A stretch of 64,000 bases of DNA from Syntrophaceae bacterium (GTDB taxonomy: Bacteria; Desulfobacterota; Syntrophia; Syntrophales; UBA2192): contig JABLXY010000001.1 in the NCBI GenBank assembly GCA_013177795.1, positions 434,001-498,000 of the forward strand, written 5' to 3'. Both the position numbers and the translations under genes were made by a program. Within the stretch, counting starts at the first letter, position 1, and the number at the start of each line of letters is the position of its first letter. Positions 35,823 to 45,604 of this stretch are shown piece by piece. The notes below the pieces were generated by a model, which saw nothing but the letters and a program-made list of their open reading frames with translations, ran no database searches and had not been told where the DNA came from.

Positions 35823-36040
35823 CCCCCCGGGCTCTCTGCACAAAAGCCGCTTTCGGTGACGGCGATGGCGCGGGCCGGGCAGGCCTCGGCGGCTTGCCGA
35901 ACGAGGGCCCCGTGACGGTCCGGCTCCCTGACCTCGAAGACCGGCCGCATGTGCAGGCCCCACTCCAGGAACACCTCCGGGCAGGTGTTCACGCAGATCT
36001 CGCAGCCGATGCACAGTTCCTTTTTGATGATGACCCTCAT
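35819..36040 (-). CDS. Small ferredoxin, one [4Fe-4S] cluster
   Basis: 73 residues. CIGCEICVNTCPEVF supplies CxxCxxC plus CP, and EACPARAI supplies the distant CP ligand, as in single-cluster ferredoxins of the Desulfovibrio Fd I type. The second half lacks a second CxxCxxC, so only one cluster is expected. It is a soluble electron carrier. It precedes and overlaps the DUF2064 gene by 4 bp. The partner enzyme is not identifiable. Confidence 0.93.
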   Translation of the reverse strand: MRVIIKKELCIGCEICVNTCPEVFLEWGLHMRPVFEVREPDRHGALVRQAAEACPARAIAVTESGFCAESPGG

Positions 36041-36104
36041 CGCAGAAGGCTCTTTTCCTCAAGGCCGATGAGAAAGATCCAGGCGCACGGCACTATTTTA
36101 TGCA

Positions 36105-36208
36105 GAGGGTAAGAGGGTTTGAAGGTAAGAAGGTTGGAGAAGCCGGGGGCATGCAATCGGTTTCCGACTCATCCCACGTTCTTACCCTCTCACCTTCTTA
36201 CCTTCTCC
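36105..36208. repeat. Octamer-built intergenic inverted repeat, copy B
   Basis: Left arm octamers GAGGGTAA, GAGGGTTT, GAAGGTAA, GAAGGTTG, GAGAAGCC (36105-36144); the right arm (about 36178-36208) is their complement in the same 8-nt phase. Same design as copies A, C and D, with a GAAGGTAA variant. It lies between the response-regulator stop and the ferredoxin start, both minus strand. Confidence 0.85.
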
Positions 36209-36239
36209 GGTCGGATGAGTGCGCATCCTTTCATCAGCC

Positions 36240-36872
36240 TCACTCCACCAGCTTGTTGCGTATCGCGTACGTCGTCAGCTCGGCGTTGTTCTTGAGCTTC
36301 ATCTTGTCCAGGATCCGCGAGCGGTAGGTGCTCACCGTCTTGACGCTGAGGCACATCTCATCGGCGATGCTCGATACGGTCTTGCCGGAGGCGATCATGA
36401 GCAGGATCTGGTACTCCCGGTCGGAGAGGGTCTCGTGGGGGGCCTTCTCGGTCTCCCCGTCGAGTTCATAGGCGAGCTTCTCCGCCAGCGAGGAGCTGAT
36501 GTACTTCCCGCCGCGCGAAACCTTGCGGATGGCCGAGATCAGCTCATCGGGCGCGCTGGCTTTCGTGAGGTAGCCTGCGGCCCCGGCCTTGAGTGCCCGG
36601 ATGGCGTACTGCTCCTCGGGGTAGATGCTCAGGATCAGCACGGGGATTTTCGGGTTCGTGAGCCTCAGCTCCTTGAGCACCTCGAGCCCGTTCTTGCCGG
36701 GCATGGAGATGTCCAGCAGGATGACGTCGTAGTCCTTTTTCGACACGAGACTGAGCACTTCCTGGCCGCTTCCCGCCTCGTCGGCCACCAGGAGGTCCGC
36801 CGTCTCGGACAGGACCTGCTTGAAGCCCTGCCTCACGATCGGGTGGTCATCGGCGATGAGAATCCGGATCAT
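36240..36872 (-). CDS. NarL/FixJ-type response regulator
   Basis: 210 residues. Receiver with ADDHPIVRQGF and the phospho-Asp in VILLDISMPGKNG, Lys in LTKASAPDE; C-terminal LuxR HTH (LSDREYQILLMIASGKTVSSIADEMCLSVKTVSTYRSRI). It is paired with the multi-PAS histidine kinase whose stop it overlaps by 4 bp. Targets are unknown. As the last two genes of a long minus-strand run, the pair may also be expressed with coaX. Confidence 0.95.
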   Translation of the reverse strand: MIRILIADDHPIVRQGFKQVLSETADLLVADEAGSGQEVLSLVSKKDYDVILLDISMPGKNGLEVLKELRLTNPKIPVLILSIYPEEQYAIRALKAGAAGYLTKASAPDELISAIRKVSRGGKYISSSLAEKLAYELDGETEKAPHETLSDREYQILLMIASGKTVSSIADEMCLSVKTVSTYRSRILDKMKLKNNAELTTYAIRNKLVE

Positions 36873-39106
36873 GCCTCGCCTCCTCTCCAGTTGGGCAGCC
36901 GGACCGTCACCGTCGTGCCCCTGCCCTTCTTGCCTGTGATCCGCACCTCGCCGCCCCGGAACTCGACGCGCTCCCGGATGCCGAGCAGCCCGAAAGACTT
37001 CGGCTTTCGGAGTTCTTCCTCGCGAATCCCCCTGCCGTTGTCTTCCACGACGAGCTCCAGGTCGTCCTCCAGTCCCCTCAGGGTCACCTGCACCCGGGTC
37101 GCCTTCGAATGCTTCGCCACATTCGTGAGCGCCTCTTGGAGAATCCGGAACACGGTGATCGAGGCATCCTTGTTGGGCTCCAGCTCCTCAGGTTCCACGG
37201 TGCAGCAGCACCGGATGCCCGTGCGCTTCTGGAATTCCTGGCACTGCCAGTCGATTGCCACGGGCAGCCCCAGGTGGTCGAGCATCCCGGGCCGCAGGTC
37301 CATGTAGATCCTCTTGACGGTCTGCATGGTCAGGTCGATGAGTTCCTTCATCGACTTCGTCCGCTCGTGCAGGTGTTCCTGTTCCGGCGGTATTTTCTTC
37401 TTGAGCAGGCTGATCCCCGTGTTGAGGGCCGTCAGGAGCTGGCCAAGCTCGTCGTGGAGCTCCCGCGCGATCCGCGTCCTCTCTTTTTCCCGGGCCGTCT
37501 GGAGGTGCATGGAGAGATCGCGCAGCCGGGCCCTCGAGCGCTCGAGCTCCTTCTCGAACTGCTTGCGGTACGTGATGTTCTCGAAAGTGATCACGACGCT
37601 TTCGTGTTCCAGCCTCTCCCCGATCCGGGCCGCGCTGATCATGCACTCGATCTCCGTGCCGTCCTTTTTGCGGCAGGGGTACTCGACGGCGAACGTCCTC
37701 CGCCTCTGCAGAGTGGAGTAGAGCAGCTGGGCGATCACCTCGAATTCCGCCTCCGAGCGGAACAGGATCCTTTTCCCCTGCCCGATCAGCTCCCGGGGCT
37801 TCCAGCCGAAGACCTTCTCGACGCCGTCGTTGGCGAAGAAGATCTTCCGGTCCCGCATCCCGACCACGGCGTGCGGGATCGACTCGAGGATCGAGGCCTC
37901 CAGGGCTTCGAGCTCGGCGAGCTTGCTCTGCGCCTCCTTCTGCTCCGTGATGTCCATCGAGTTGCCGAGGATGGCCCTTTTCCCCTGGAATCGGATCGGC
38001 GTCACCGTCTCCATGATCCACCGCACATGGCCATCCTTCGTGATAATCCGGAAGACGTTGGGCGTCCGTTTCCGCCCCCGCAGCATCGCCCTGGCCCTCT
38101 TGGCAACCAGCACCCTGTCGTCGGGGTGAACGAGCTTCATGGAACTCGCCCCGATCAGCTCCTCGGCGCGGTAACCCGCATAGCCAGCCCCGATGGGGTT
38201 GATGTAGAGGAACGTCCCGTCGTGCACCACGTACACCCCGACCTGGGAGTTTTCGGCCATGGACATGTAAACGTCCTCGGCCGCCTTCTGGTCCGTGATG
38301 TCCTCGTAGGTGATGACGACCTGCTTGTCGACGAGTGCCGGTCCGATGCGCGACGCCGTGAGGCGGCAGATGATCGGCGTGCCGTCCTTTTTCTTGCGCT
38401 TGACCTCGGCCGTGAACGTCCGCTGCGTCTCCAGGGAGCGGTAGAGGTTGTCCGCGCCGACGGCCCACTCCCGCTTCGTTCGGTAGAAAATCCGGGTGCT
38501 CTTCCCGATGACCTCCTCGCGCTTCCAGCCGAAGACTTTCTCGACGCCGTCATTGGCGAAGATGATCTGCCGGTTCTTCAGGCCGATCACCGCATGGGGG
38601 ATGGACTCGAGGATCGACGCCTCGAGGGCCTCGAGCCTCGCGAGGCGCTCCCGCGCCTCGACCTGCCGTGTCACGTCCATCGACTGCCCGAGCACGGCGC
38701 GGCCTGCGCCGAAATCGATCGGGGTGACCGACTCCAGGATCCAGTGCACGCGGCCGTCCCGCCCGACGGTCCGGAACTCGTAGGGCTGCGTGCGCTTGCC
38801 CCGGAGCATGTCCCGCGCCTTCTTCGCAACCGCGTCGCGGTCCTCGGGATGGATGAAGTCGGCGGCCCTCTGCCCGATGAGTTCCGTGGGCTTGCAGCCC
38901 AGCCGGGATGCCGTGAACTGGTTGACGAAACGGAATCTCCCGTCCTTGATGATGTAGACGCCCGCCTCGGCGGTGACCGCCAGCGATCGGTAGAGCTTGT
39001 CCTCGTAGAGTTTTTCGTTCTCCGCCTTCTCGTACTCCATCACCTCCAGGCGGAGGGCCTCCATCTTCCGGAGGAGTTCTTCTTTTGTCAGGTGCTCGAA
39101 GGCCAT
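36869..39106 (-). CDS. Multi-PAS cytoplasmic histidine kinase (HisKA_3)
   Basis: 745 residues. Four PAS domains in two alternating types: A (about 35-150 and 285-400) with EAGVYIIKDGRFRFVNQF and HPEDRDAVAKKARDMLRGK; B (about 170-280 and 415-520) with ESIPHAVIGLKNRQIIFANDGVEKVFGWK. The pair A-B is duplicated. Then the NarX-type H-box ERTRIARELHDELGQLLTALNTG and HATPase with EALTNVAKHSKATRVQV, DNGRGI and FGLLGIRERVE. No membrane helix, so it senses an intracellular cue. It is the partner of the adjacent NarL-type regulator. Confidence 0.95.
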   Translation of the reverse strand: MAFEHLTKEELLRKMEALRLEVMEYEKAENEKLYEDKLYRSLAVTAEAGVYIIKDGRFRFVNQFTASRLGCKPTELIGQRAADFIHPEDRDAVAKKARDMLRGKRTQPYEFRTVGRDGRVHWILESVTPIDFGAGRAVLGQSMDVTRQVEARERLARLEALEASILESIPHAVIGLKNRQIIFANDGVEKVFGWKREEVIGKSTRIFYRTKREWAVGADNLYRSLETQRTFTAEVKRKKKDGTPIICRLTASRIGPALVDKQVVITYEDITDQKAAEDVYMSMAENSQVGVYVVHDGTFLYINPIGAGYAGYRAEELIGASSMKLVHPDDRVLVAKRARAMLRGRKRTPNVFRIITKDGHVRWIMETVTPIRFQGKRAILGNSMDITEQKEAQSKLAELEALEASILESIPHAVVGMRDRKIFFANDGVEKVFGWKPRELIGQGKRILFRSEAEFEVIAQLLYSTLQRRRTFAVEYPCRKKDGTEIECMISAARIGERLEHESVVITFENITYRKQFEKELERSRARLRDLSMHLQTAREKERTRIARELHDELGQLLTALNTGISLLKKKIPPEQEHLHERTKSMKELIDLTMQTVKRIYMDLRPGMLDHLGLPVAIDWQCQEFQKRTGIRCCCTVEPEELEPNKDASITVFRILQEALTNVAKHSKATRVQVTLRGLEDDLELVVEDNGRGIREEELRKPKSFGLLGIRERVEFRGGEVRITGKKGRGTTVTVRLPNWRGGEA

Positions 39107-39145
39107 GGGGTCTCCCGCGGTCCGCCCGCCGGGAAAACGGCGGTG

Positions 39146-39916
39146 CTACCGGTTCCTCTCGAAGATAATGCGCAGCCCGTCGAGGGTGAGATACTCGTCG
39201 ACGACATCGATGCTCTTCGTCTCCGGGGCGATGATCTTGGCCAGTCCCCCCGTGGCGATGACTTTCGGGTTCGATCGGACCTCCGCCCTCATCCGCTCGA
39301 CGATGCCGTCGACGAGTCCCGCGTAGCCGAACATGATCCCGGCCTGCATGCTGCTGATCGTGTCCTTCGCGATGATCGTCCGGGGCCGTTTGAGCTCCAC
39401 GCGGGGCAGCTTGGAAGCCTTGTCGAACAGCGCGTCGCTCGAGATGGCGATGCCCGGGGCGATGCAGCCGCCCATGTATTCGCCTTTCTTCGAGACGTAA
39501 TCGAAGGTCGTGGCGGTGCCGAAATCCACGACGATCAGCTCCGTTTTGTGCTTCTCGTACGCCGCCACGGCATTGACGATCCGGTCGGCGCCGACCTCTT
39601 TCGGGTTGTCGTAGAAGATGGGCATGCCCGTCTTGATGCCGGGCTCCACGATGAGGGGCTTGAGGTGGAAGTACTTCTGGCACAGGGGCTCGAGGATGTT
39701 GAGCATGGGCGGCACGACGCAGGAGATGATGATGCCGGTCAGGTTCACGGGTTTCGCGCTGGTTTTGACGGTTTTGTAGAGATTCACGATCAGCATGCCG
39801 TACTCGTCCACCGTGTGGTTGGCGACGGTCCGGATGCGCCAGTCGTACAGGAGTTTATCCCCGTCGAAGAGTCCCAGGACGGTGTTGCTGTTTCCCACGT
39901 CGATGGCCAGAAGCAT
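39146..39916 (-). CDS. coaX: Type III pantothenate kinase
   Basis: 256 residues from the ATG at 39916 (GAGG 8 nt upstream, inside the birA end). [60 protein letters not shown] and [11 protein letters not shown] are CoaX signatures with the catalytic Asp residues. It catalyses the first step of CoA synthesis. It directly follows birA, a common pairing. Confidence 0.97.
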   Translation of the reverse strand: MLLAIDVGNSNTVLGLFDGDKLLYDWRIRTVANHTVDEYGMLIVNLYKTVKTSAKPVNLTGIIISCVVPPMLNILEPLCQKYFHLKPLIVEPGIKTGMPIFYDNPKEVGADRIVNAVAAYEKHKTELIVVDFGTATTFDYVSKKGEYMGGCIAPGIAISSDALFDKASKLPRVELKRPRTIIAKDTISSMQAGIMFGYAGLVDGIVERMRAEVRSNPKVIATGGLAKIIAPETKSIDVVDEYLTLDGLRIIFERNR

Positions 39917-39918
39917 GA

Positions 39919-40707
39919 TCACAACCTCTCGATATAGATATCACCGGCGAGCACCTGCTGCACGCCGGTTTCCCCTTCCAGCAAGAGGGCCCCGGCGGGG
40001 TCGAGCCCCACGACGGTCCCCCGTTCGGTCGTTTTGCCGTGCACGACCTCCACGCGTTTGCCGACGAGGTCGGCGCACTGCAGCCATCGCTCACGGATGG
40101 CCTCGCCGCCGCCGCCGAGGAATACCCGGTACCAGCGCTCCAGGCTCTCGAACAGGCGGACGGCGAAGTCGAGCCGGTCGATCTCCCCGCCGGTCTCGAT
40201 CCGCAGGGACGTGGCCGTCTCGCGGAGTTCCCGCGGAAGATCGAGCGGGCGCATGTTGAGGTTCACGCCGATCCCCACGATGAGGAAATGGACGCGGTCC
40301 CCTCTCGTGCGCATCTCCGTCAGGATGCCGCAGATCTTCTTCCCGCCGATGAGGACATCGTTGGGCCACTTGAGCCTCACCCGGCCGGGGCAGTACTGAG
40401 ACAGCGTGTCGGCCGCTGCAACACCGGCCGTCAGGGGGATGAGCGATGCCCGGGCGGCGGGGATGTCGGGCCGCAGCACGACGGAGAGGTAGAGGTTCCC
40501 CGAGGGCGGTGATTCCCACGTCCGGTCCAGCCGTCCCCGGCCTTCGGACTGCGCGTCGGCCAGGACGACGGTCCCCTCAGGCGCTCCCTCCAGGGCCAGG
40601 CGCATGGCCTCGGTGTTCGTCGAGCCGACTTCCTCGTGAAACTCGATCCGCCGGCCGATGATCTTCGTGAGGAAAAACCGTCTGAGTTCTTCGACGTTGA
40701 AGTCCAT
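39919..40707 (-). CDS. birA: Biotin-[acetyl-CoA carboxylase] ligase, catalytic form
   Basis: 262 residues. [40 protein letters not shown] (biotinyl-AMP loop, GRGR), [20 protein letters not shown] and VGIGVNLN; the C-terminal SH3-like cap follows. The N-terminal DNA-binding HTH of E. coli BirA is absent, so it acts as an enzyme only. Biotin enzymes would include a carboxylase partnered by the carboxyltransferase at 58840, though its biotin carrier is not in the window. It starts 3 nt after nadC. Confidence 0.96.
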   Translation of the reverse strand: MDFNVEELRRFFLTKIIGRRIEFHEEVGSTNTEAMRLALEGAPEGTVVLADAQSEGRGRLDRTWESPPSGNLYLSVVLRPDIPAARASLIPLTAGVAAADTLSQYCPGRVRLKWPNDVLIGGKKICGILTEMRTRGDRVHFLIVGIGVNLNMRPLDLPRELRETATSLRIETGGEIDRLDFAVRLFESLERWYRVFLGGGGEAIRERWLQCADLVGKRVEVVHGKTTERGTVVGLDPAGALLLEGETGVQQVLAGDIYIERL

Positions 40708-40710
40708 CGG

Positions 40711-41553
40711 TCAGGGCTTTCTCTTGACCTTCAGGGAGATATCGGCGGCCCGAGCCGAGTGGGTCAGCGCCCCGGAGGAGATGCAGTCGACCCCCGTGGA
40801 GGCGATCGTTCTGACGTTGTCGAGGGTCACGTTCCCCGAGGCCTCGACCAGCGCCCTGCCGCCGATGAGGGCAACGGCCTTCCGCATGGCGTCGACGGGC
40901 ATGTTGTCGAGCATGATCACGTCCGCGCCCGCCGCCAGCGCCTGCCGGACCTCGGCGAGGGTCTTCACCTCCACCTCGACCCTCACCAGCAGGGGGGCTC
41001 CTTCGCGGACCCGGCGGACCGCGGGCCCGATGCCGCCGGCTGCCACGATGTGGTTGTCCTTGATGAGGACCCCGTCGTAGAGCCCGTAGCGGTGATTGCG
41101 GCCCCCGCCGACCCTGACGCTGTACTTGTCGAGCACGCGCAGGCCGGGCATGGTCTTTCGCGTGTCGAGGATCACGGCCTTCGTGCCCGCGACGGCGTCG
41201 GCAAACCGCCTTGTCAGGGTGGCGATGCCGCACATCCGCTGGAACAGGTTCAGGGCGACCCGCTCGGCCGTCAGGATGCTCGCGAGCGGACCCCCCAGCG
41301 TCGCCAGGACCGTCCCGCGCCGGACCAGGTCCCCGTCCCTGACCGCAGACCGGAAAACGATCCCCGCATCGCGCACGCGGAAGACCTCCCGGAACACCTC
41401 GAGGCCGGCCACGACGAGGTCCTCCTTGGCCAGGGCCTGCGCCGTCCCTTTCTCTGACCCGGCCAGCGCGCAGGCCGTCGTCACGTCCCCCGAGCGGATG
41501 TCCTCCTCGAGGGCCCGGCGGATGATCTCCCTGACGGCCACCATTTCCAGCAT
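40711..41553 (-). CDS. nadC: Nicotinate-nucleotide pyrophosphorylase (carboxylating)
   Basis: 280 residues. Quinolinate phosphoribosyltransferase with LEEDIRSGDVTT, LNLFQRMCGIATLTRRF, DTRKTMPGLRVLDKYSVRVGGGRNHRYGLYDGVLIKDNH, EVEVKTLAEVRQAL, VIMLDNM and VEASGNVTLDNVRTIASTGVDCISSGALTHS. It makes nicotinate mononucleotide in de novo NAD synthesis. It lies upstream of birA in the same operon; octamer repeat C separates it from valS. Confidence 0.97.
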   Translation of the reverse strand: MLEMVAVREIIRRALEEDIRSGDVTTACALAGSEKGTAQALAKEDLVVAGLEVFREVFRVRDAGIVFRSAVRDGDLVRRGTVLATLGGPLASILTAERVALNLFQRMCGIATLTRRFADAVAGTKAVILDTRKTMPGLRVLDKYSVRVGGGRNHRYGLYDGVLIKDNHIVAAGGIGPAVRRVREGAPLLVRVEVEVKTLAEVRQALAAGADVIMLDNMPVDAMRKAVALIGGRALVEASGNVTLDNVRTIASTGVDCISSGALTHSARAADISLKVKRKP

Positions 41554-41628
41554 GATCGTTCTTGCTTGGCTCTGCAGGGTCTTGTTTCTCCCTTGCTTCT
41601 TTGTGCTTCCTGGCAGTCTGCGATCACG

Positions 41629-41730
41629 GAAGCTATGAAGCTATGAAGTTGAGAAGTTCGGAGAAGCCATGCGCCTGCTCATGCTTTCAGATCACCCAAG
41701 CTTCCCAACTTCCCAATTTCCCAACTTCTC
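41629..41730. repeat. Octamer-built intergenic inverted repeat, copy C
   Basis: Left arm GAAGCTAT (twice), GAAGTTGA, GAAGTTCG, GAGAAGCC (41629-41668); the right arm at about 41698-41730 is its complement, with GAAGTTGG-type octamers. It lies between valS and nadC within a co-directional minus-strand run. The left arm ends in the same GAGAAGCC as copy B. Confidence 0.85.
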
Positions 41731-44379
41731 TTACAACTTCTTGAGGGCCTCCTGCAGGATGTCATACCTCTCGTTGAGCGCCCTTGCCCTCGCCTCTTCC
41801 TTGTCGATGACGGCCTGGGCCGCCTTCTGCCAGAAGTCGGGGTTCTCGAGCTTCCGGTTCACCTGGGCGAGCTCCTTCTCGACCTTGGCGATCTCCTTTT
41901 CGAGGCGCGCCCTCTCGCCGCTCTTGTCCAGCTGCCCTTCCAGGATGACGAAGACCTTCACGGGACCCGCCACCCCCGTGGCCGCATCCTTCGGCTCCTG
42001 CCCCGCGGACACGATGGAGAGGCTCTCGAGGCGTGCCAGGTTTACGACATAGCCCGTGCCGGACTCGAGAAGCGGCAGGAGTGACTTGTCCTCCGTCGTC
42101 ACCACGGCCCTGAGCCTCTTCGAGGGGGAAATCCCTTTCTCGCCCTTGATGTTGCGGATCGCGCCCACGATCTCCATCAGGAGCCCCATGTCCCGCTCCG
42201 CGGCCTCGTCCCTGAACCGCTCGTCCACCGTGGGGAAGGGCGCCACCATGATGGAGGGGCTGCCGCCCCTTGCGATCTTCTGCCAGATCTCCTCCGTCAC
42301 GAAGGGCATAAAGGGGTGCAGGAGCTCCAGGGCGGAGCGCAGCACGGTGATCATCGTCTCCTGCGCCGCGAGCCTTGCCTTCGGGTTGTCCTTGCCGTAG
42401 AGGACGGGCTTGATGAGCTCCAGGTACCAGTCGCAGAACTCCTGCCAGATGAACCGGTACAGGTGGCCCGCGGCGTCGTTGAAGCGGTACTCGTCGAGGC
42501 TCTGCGTCACGTCGGCGATCGCGTCGTTGAGCCGGGCCCGGATCCAGCGGTCCGCAAGCGAGTAATCCTCCCGGGCCGGCGTGACGGGCCCGTCCGGGTA
42601 GCCCTCGAGGTTCATCAGGCACAGCCGCGCGGCGTTCCAGATCTTGTTGACGAAGTGCTTGTATCCCTCGATGCGCTGCTCGGACATGCGGATGTCGCGG
42701 CCCTGCGCGGTGAAGGCGGCCAGGGTGAACCGGAAGGCGTCGGCGCCGAACTTGTCGATCATCTCCAGGGGGTCGATGATGTTGCCCTTTGACTTGCTCA
42801 TCTTTTCGCCGTGCAGGTCTCGCACCAGCGCGTGCAGGTAGACATCCTTGAAGGGCACGTCCTTCATGATGTAGAGGCCCATCATCATCATGCGGGCCAC
42901 CCAGAAGAACAGGATGTCGAAGCCGGTGATGAGCAGGCTCGTGGGATAGAAGGTCTTGAGGGCAGGCTTGTCGTCGGGCCAGCCCAGCGTCGTGAAGGGC
43001 CAGAGCGCCGAGCTGAACCACGTGTCCAGGACGTCCTCCTCCTGCGTCAGTTCCTTCCCCTTGCATTTCGGGCACGCCGTCGGGTCGTCGGTCTGCACGA
43101 TCACCTCGCCGCAGCCCTCGCAGGTCCACAGGGGGATGCGGTGGCCCCACCAGATCTGGCGCGAGATGCACCAGTCGCGGATGTTGTTCATCCACTCGAA
43201 GTAGGTCGCATCCCACATGGAGGGGATGAGCCTCGTGTCGCCCCTGACGACGGCCGCGATGGCCTCCTTGGCCAGGGGCGCGACCTTGACGAAGTACTGC
43301 GCCGAGACGGCGGGCTCGACATCGGTCTTGCAGCGGTAGCACCGGCCGATATTGTGCGTGTAGTCCTCGATCCGGATGAGATAGCCGCCCTTCTCGAGGT
43401 CTTTCACGATGTTGCGGCGCGCCTCGTAGCGGTCCTGCCCCCTGTAGGGGCCGCCGTTTTCGTTGATCACGGCGTTGCCGTCCATGATCTTGATGATCTC
43501 GAGGTTATGGCGCCCGGCGATGGCGAAGTCCGCCGCGTCGCAGGCCGGGGTGATCTTCACGGCCCCCGAGCCGAAGTCCATGGTCACGTAGTCGTCGGCG
43601 ATGATGGGGATCTCCTTGTTCACGAGAGGAAGGATCACCATTTTCCCGATGACGTCCTTGTAGCGCGGGTCGTTGGGGTTGACGGCCACGGCCGTGTCGC
43701 CCAGCATCGTCTCGGGCCTCGTGGTGGCCACGCTGATCTCCCCCGTGCCGTCGGCGAAGGGGTAGCGGATGTGCCAGAGGTTGCTCTTCTCCTGCTCGAA
43801 CTCCACCTCGAGATCCGAGATGGCCGTGTGGCAGCGGGGGCACCAGTTGACGATGTAGTCGCCCTTGTAGATGAGCCCGTCGTGCCAGAGGCGCACGAAG
43901 ACCTCGCGGACCGCACGGGAGAGCCCCTCGTCCATGGTGAAGCGCTCGCGCTCCCAGTCGCAGGAGCAGCCCAGCCGCTGGAGCTGATGCAGGATGACGC
44001 CGCCGTACTTCTCCTTCCACTGCCAGACGCGCTCGATGAACTTCTCCCGCCCGAGGTCGTGCCGTGTCATTCCCTGCTTGGCCAGCTCCTGCTCCACGAC
44101 GTTCTGCGTCGCGATCCCGGCGTGGTCCGTGCCCGGCATCCAGAGGGCGTTGTAGCCCTGCATGCGCCGGTAGCGCGTCATGATGTCCTGCAGGGTGTTG
44201 TTCAGGGCATGCCCCATGTGGAGCATCCCCGTCACGTTGGGGGGCGGGATGACGATGCAGAAGGGCTTTCGGTCACTGACATCCTCCGCGTGGAAATAGC
44301 GGTTCTTGAGCCAGAACTCGTACCACTTCGCTTCAACGTCCTTTGACTCGTAGGTCTTGGGCAGCGCATTCGCGTCCAT
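41731..44379 (-). CDS. valS: Valine--tRNA ligase
   Basis: 882 residues from the ATG at 44379 (GGGGGG 5-10 nt upstream). Class I motifs HMGH (TGMLHMGHALNNTLQDI) and KMSKS (EKMSKSKGNIIDP), the editing domain (GDTAVAVNPNDPRY), and a C-terminal coiled coil (ARLEKEIAKVEKELAQVNRKLENPDFWQKA). Length and order are standard. It lies downstream of miaA on the same strand. Confidence 0.98.
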   Translation of the reverse strand: MDANALPKTYESKDVEAKWYEFWLKNRYFHAEDVSDRKPFCIVIPPPNVTGMLHMGHALNNTLQDIMTRYRRMQGYNALWMPGTDHAGIATQNVVEQELAKQGMTRHDLGREKFIERVWQWKEKYGGVILHQLQRLGCSCDWERERFTMDEGLSRAVREVFVRLWHDGLIYKGDYIVNWCPRCHTAISDLEVEFEQEKSNLWHIRYPFADGTGEISVATTRPETMLGDTAVAVNPNDPRYKDVIGKMVILPLVNKEIPIIADDYVTMDFGSGAVKITPACDAADFAIAGRHNLEIIKIMDGNAVINENGGPYRGQDRYEARRNIVKDLEKGGYLIRIEDYTHNIGRCYRCKTDVEPAVSAQYFVKVAPLAKEAIAAVVRGDTRLIPSMWDATYFEWMNNIRDWCISRQIWWGHRIPLWTCEGCGEVIVQTDDPTACPKCKGKELTQEEDVLDTWFSSALWPFTTLGWPDDKPALKTFYPTSLLITGFDILFFWVARMMMMGLYIMKDVPFKDVYLHALVRDLHGEKMSKSKGNIIDPLEMIDKFGADAFRFTLAAFTAQGRDIRMSEQRIEGYKHFVNKIWNAARLCLMNLEGYPDGPVTPAREDYSLADRWIRARLNDAIADVTQSLDEYRFNDAAGHLYRFIWQEFCDWYLELIKPVLYGKDNPKARLAAQETMITVLRSALELLHPFMPFVTEEIWQKIARGGSPSIMVAPFPTVDERFRDEAAERDMGLLMEIVGAIRNIKGEKGISPSKRLRAVVTTEDKSLLPLLESGTGYVVNLARLESLSIVSAGQEPKDAATGVAGPVKVFVILEGQLDKSGERARLEKEIAKVEKELAQVNRKLENPDFWQKAAQAVIDKEEARARALNERYDILQEALKKL

Positions 44380-44534
44380 CGATCCCCCCATTCGATTGTC
44401 TCTGTGCGTTTGAAATCCTTACCGGCTCTGGTGCCTTCGGACTGACGGTAATGTCCGGTTTTCTATCCGGTCGGGCGGTTCAAGTCAAGGATTTTTCAAG
44501 GAATCGAGGCGTTTCGCATGCAGGGGCAGCGGGT

Positions 44535-45455
44535 TCACCGGCCGCGGAGAAAATCGGCCACCCGCCTGAAAACCGCATCGGCCGCTCCGGGGTGAAACCA
44601 CTCGATCGCGGCCTCGCGCCGAAACCAGGTCATCTGCCGGCGGGCGTAGTGGCGGGTATCGCGCTGCATGGACCGGAGGGCTTCGTCGAGGGCCATCCCA
44701 CCCTTCAGGTAACGGATGAAGTATCGATAGCCAAGCGTCTGTAATGGCTTTATTTTTTCGTCATACCCCATGGCGAGGATTTTCTCGGTCTCCGCAACCA
44801 GGCCCGCATCGACCATCTGCACGGCGCGGCTGTCGATGCGGCGGTACAGTTCCTCACGGTCCCGGTAGAGGCCGATCTTCAGGGCCTCGTAGCGGACGTC
44901 CCGGAAGCCGTGCCGCCGCTGTTTCACCGAGATGGGCTCCCCCGTCAGCTCGGCCGTCTCCAGGGCGCGGACGATCCGGACCTTGTCGCGGGGGTGGATC
45001 CGCCCGGCGGCCGCGGGGTCCACCCGCAGAAGCCGCCCGTGGAGGCTTGCGCTGTCCTGCCCTTCCAGGGCCTCGCGGTAACTCTTCCGGAGGCCGTCGT
45101 CGGGTGCGTCGATCAGGCCTCCCGTGAGGGTCCGGATATAGAGCCCGGTGCCCCCGACGACGAAGACGGCCTTCCTGCCGTCGAGATCCGCGATGATCGG
45201 GTCCGCCATCTCCCTGAATCGGGCGGCGCTGAACTCCTCGTCGGGTTCGACGACGTCGATGAGGTGGTGGGGAACCCTCTTGCGCTCCTGCGGTGTGGGC
45301 TTCGAGGTGCCGATGTCGAGGTGGCGGTAGACCTGCATGGAATCGGCGCTGACGATCTCCCCGCCGAACTCGGACGCCAGCGCCAGGGCTAGATCCGTCT
45401 TGCCGACGGCCGTGGGGCCGAGGAGGATGACGATTTTCGGCTTTCCTGGCTTCAT
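44535..45455 (-). CDS. miaA: tRNA dimethylallyltransferase
   Basis: 306 residues from the ATG at 45455. P-loop LLGPTAVGKTDLALALA, SADSMQVYRHLDIGTSKPT, DVVEPDEEFSAARFREMAD, VGGTGLYIRTLTGGL and the C-terminal YARRQMTWFRRE tRNA-binding motif. It adds dimethylallyl to A37 of UNN-reading tRNAs. It lies directly after mutL with octamer repeat D in the gap. mutL-miaA pairing is widespread. Confidence 0.97.
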   Translation of the reverse strand: MKPGKPKIVILLGPTAVGKTDLALALASEFGGEIVSADSMQVYRHLDIGTSKPTPQERKRVPHHLIDVVEPDEEFSAARFREMADPIIADLDGRKAVFVVGGTGLYIRTLTGGLIDAPDDGLRKSYREALEGQDSASLHGRLLRVDPAAAGRIHPRDKVRIVRALETAELTGEPISVKQRRHGFRDVRYEALKIGLYRDREELYRRIDSRAVQMVDAGLVAETEKILAMGYDEKIKPLQTLGYRYFIRYLKGGMALDEALRSMQRDTRHYARRQMTWFRREAAIEWFHPGAADAVFRRVADFLRGR

Positions 45456-45495
45456 CGAAGGAAAGGGCCCGGCAAGCATAATCCAACATGCACAA

Positions 45496-45604
45496 GAAGT
45501 TCAGAAGCTGGGAAGTTTAGAAGCTTGGACGGGCGCAGAAGGCTATTGCCGGGCTCTCCGCCCTTCCGTACTTCTCAACTTCAAAACTTCCCATCTTCCG
45601 CCCT
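45496..45604. repeat. Octamer-built intergenic inverted repeat, copy D
   Basis: Left arm GAAGTTCA, GAAGCTGG, GAAGTTTA, GAAGCTTG (45496-45527); the right arm, about 45562-45604, is complementary in the same 8-nt register (octamers of GAAGATGG, GAAGTTTT, GAAGTTGA type). It lies between mutL and miaA. Confidence 0.85.

Noticed and set aside
37109-39937. A 942-codon plus-strand frame opposite the multi-PAS kinase
   Set aside because: It is antisense to clear PAS, HisKA_3 and CoaX sequences and has no domain of its own.
33704-45604. The GAAGTTGN octamer arrays as a CRISPR array
   Set aside because: There are no 21-40-nt identical repeats, no unique spacers of constant size and no cas genes; the units are 8 nt and arranged as inverted arms.
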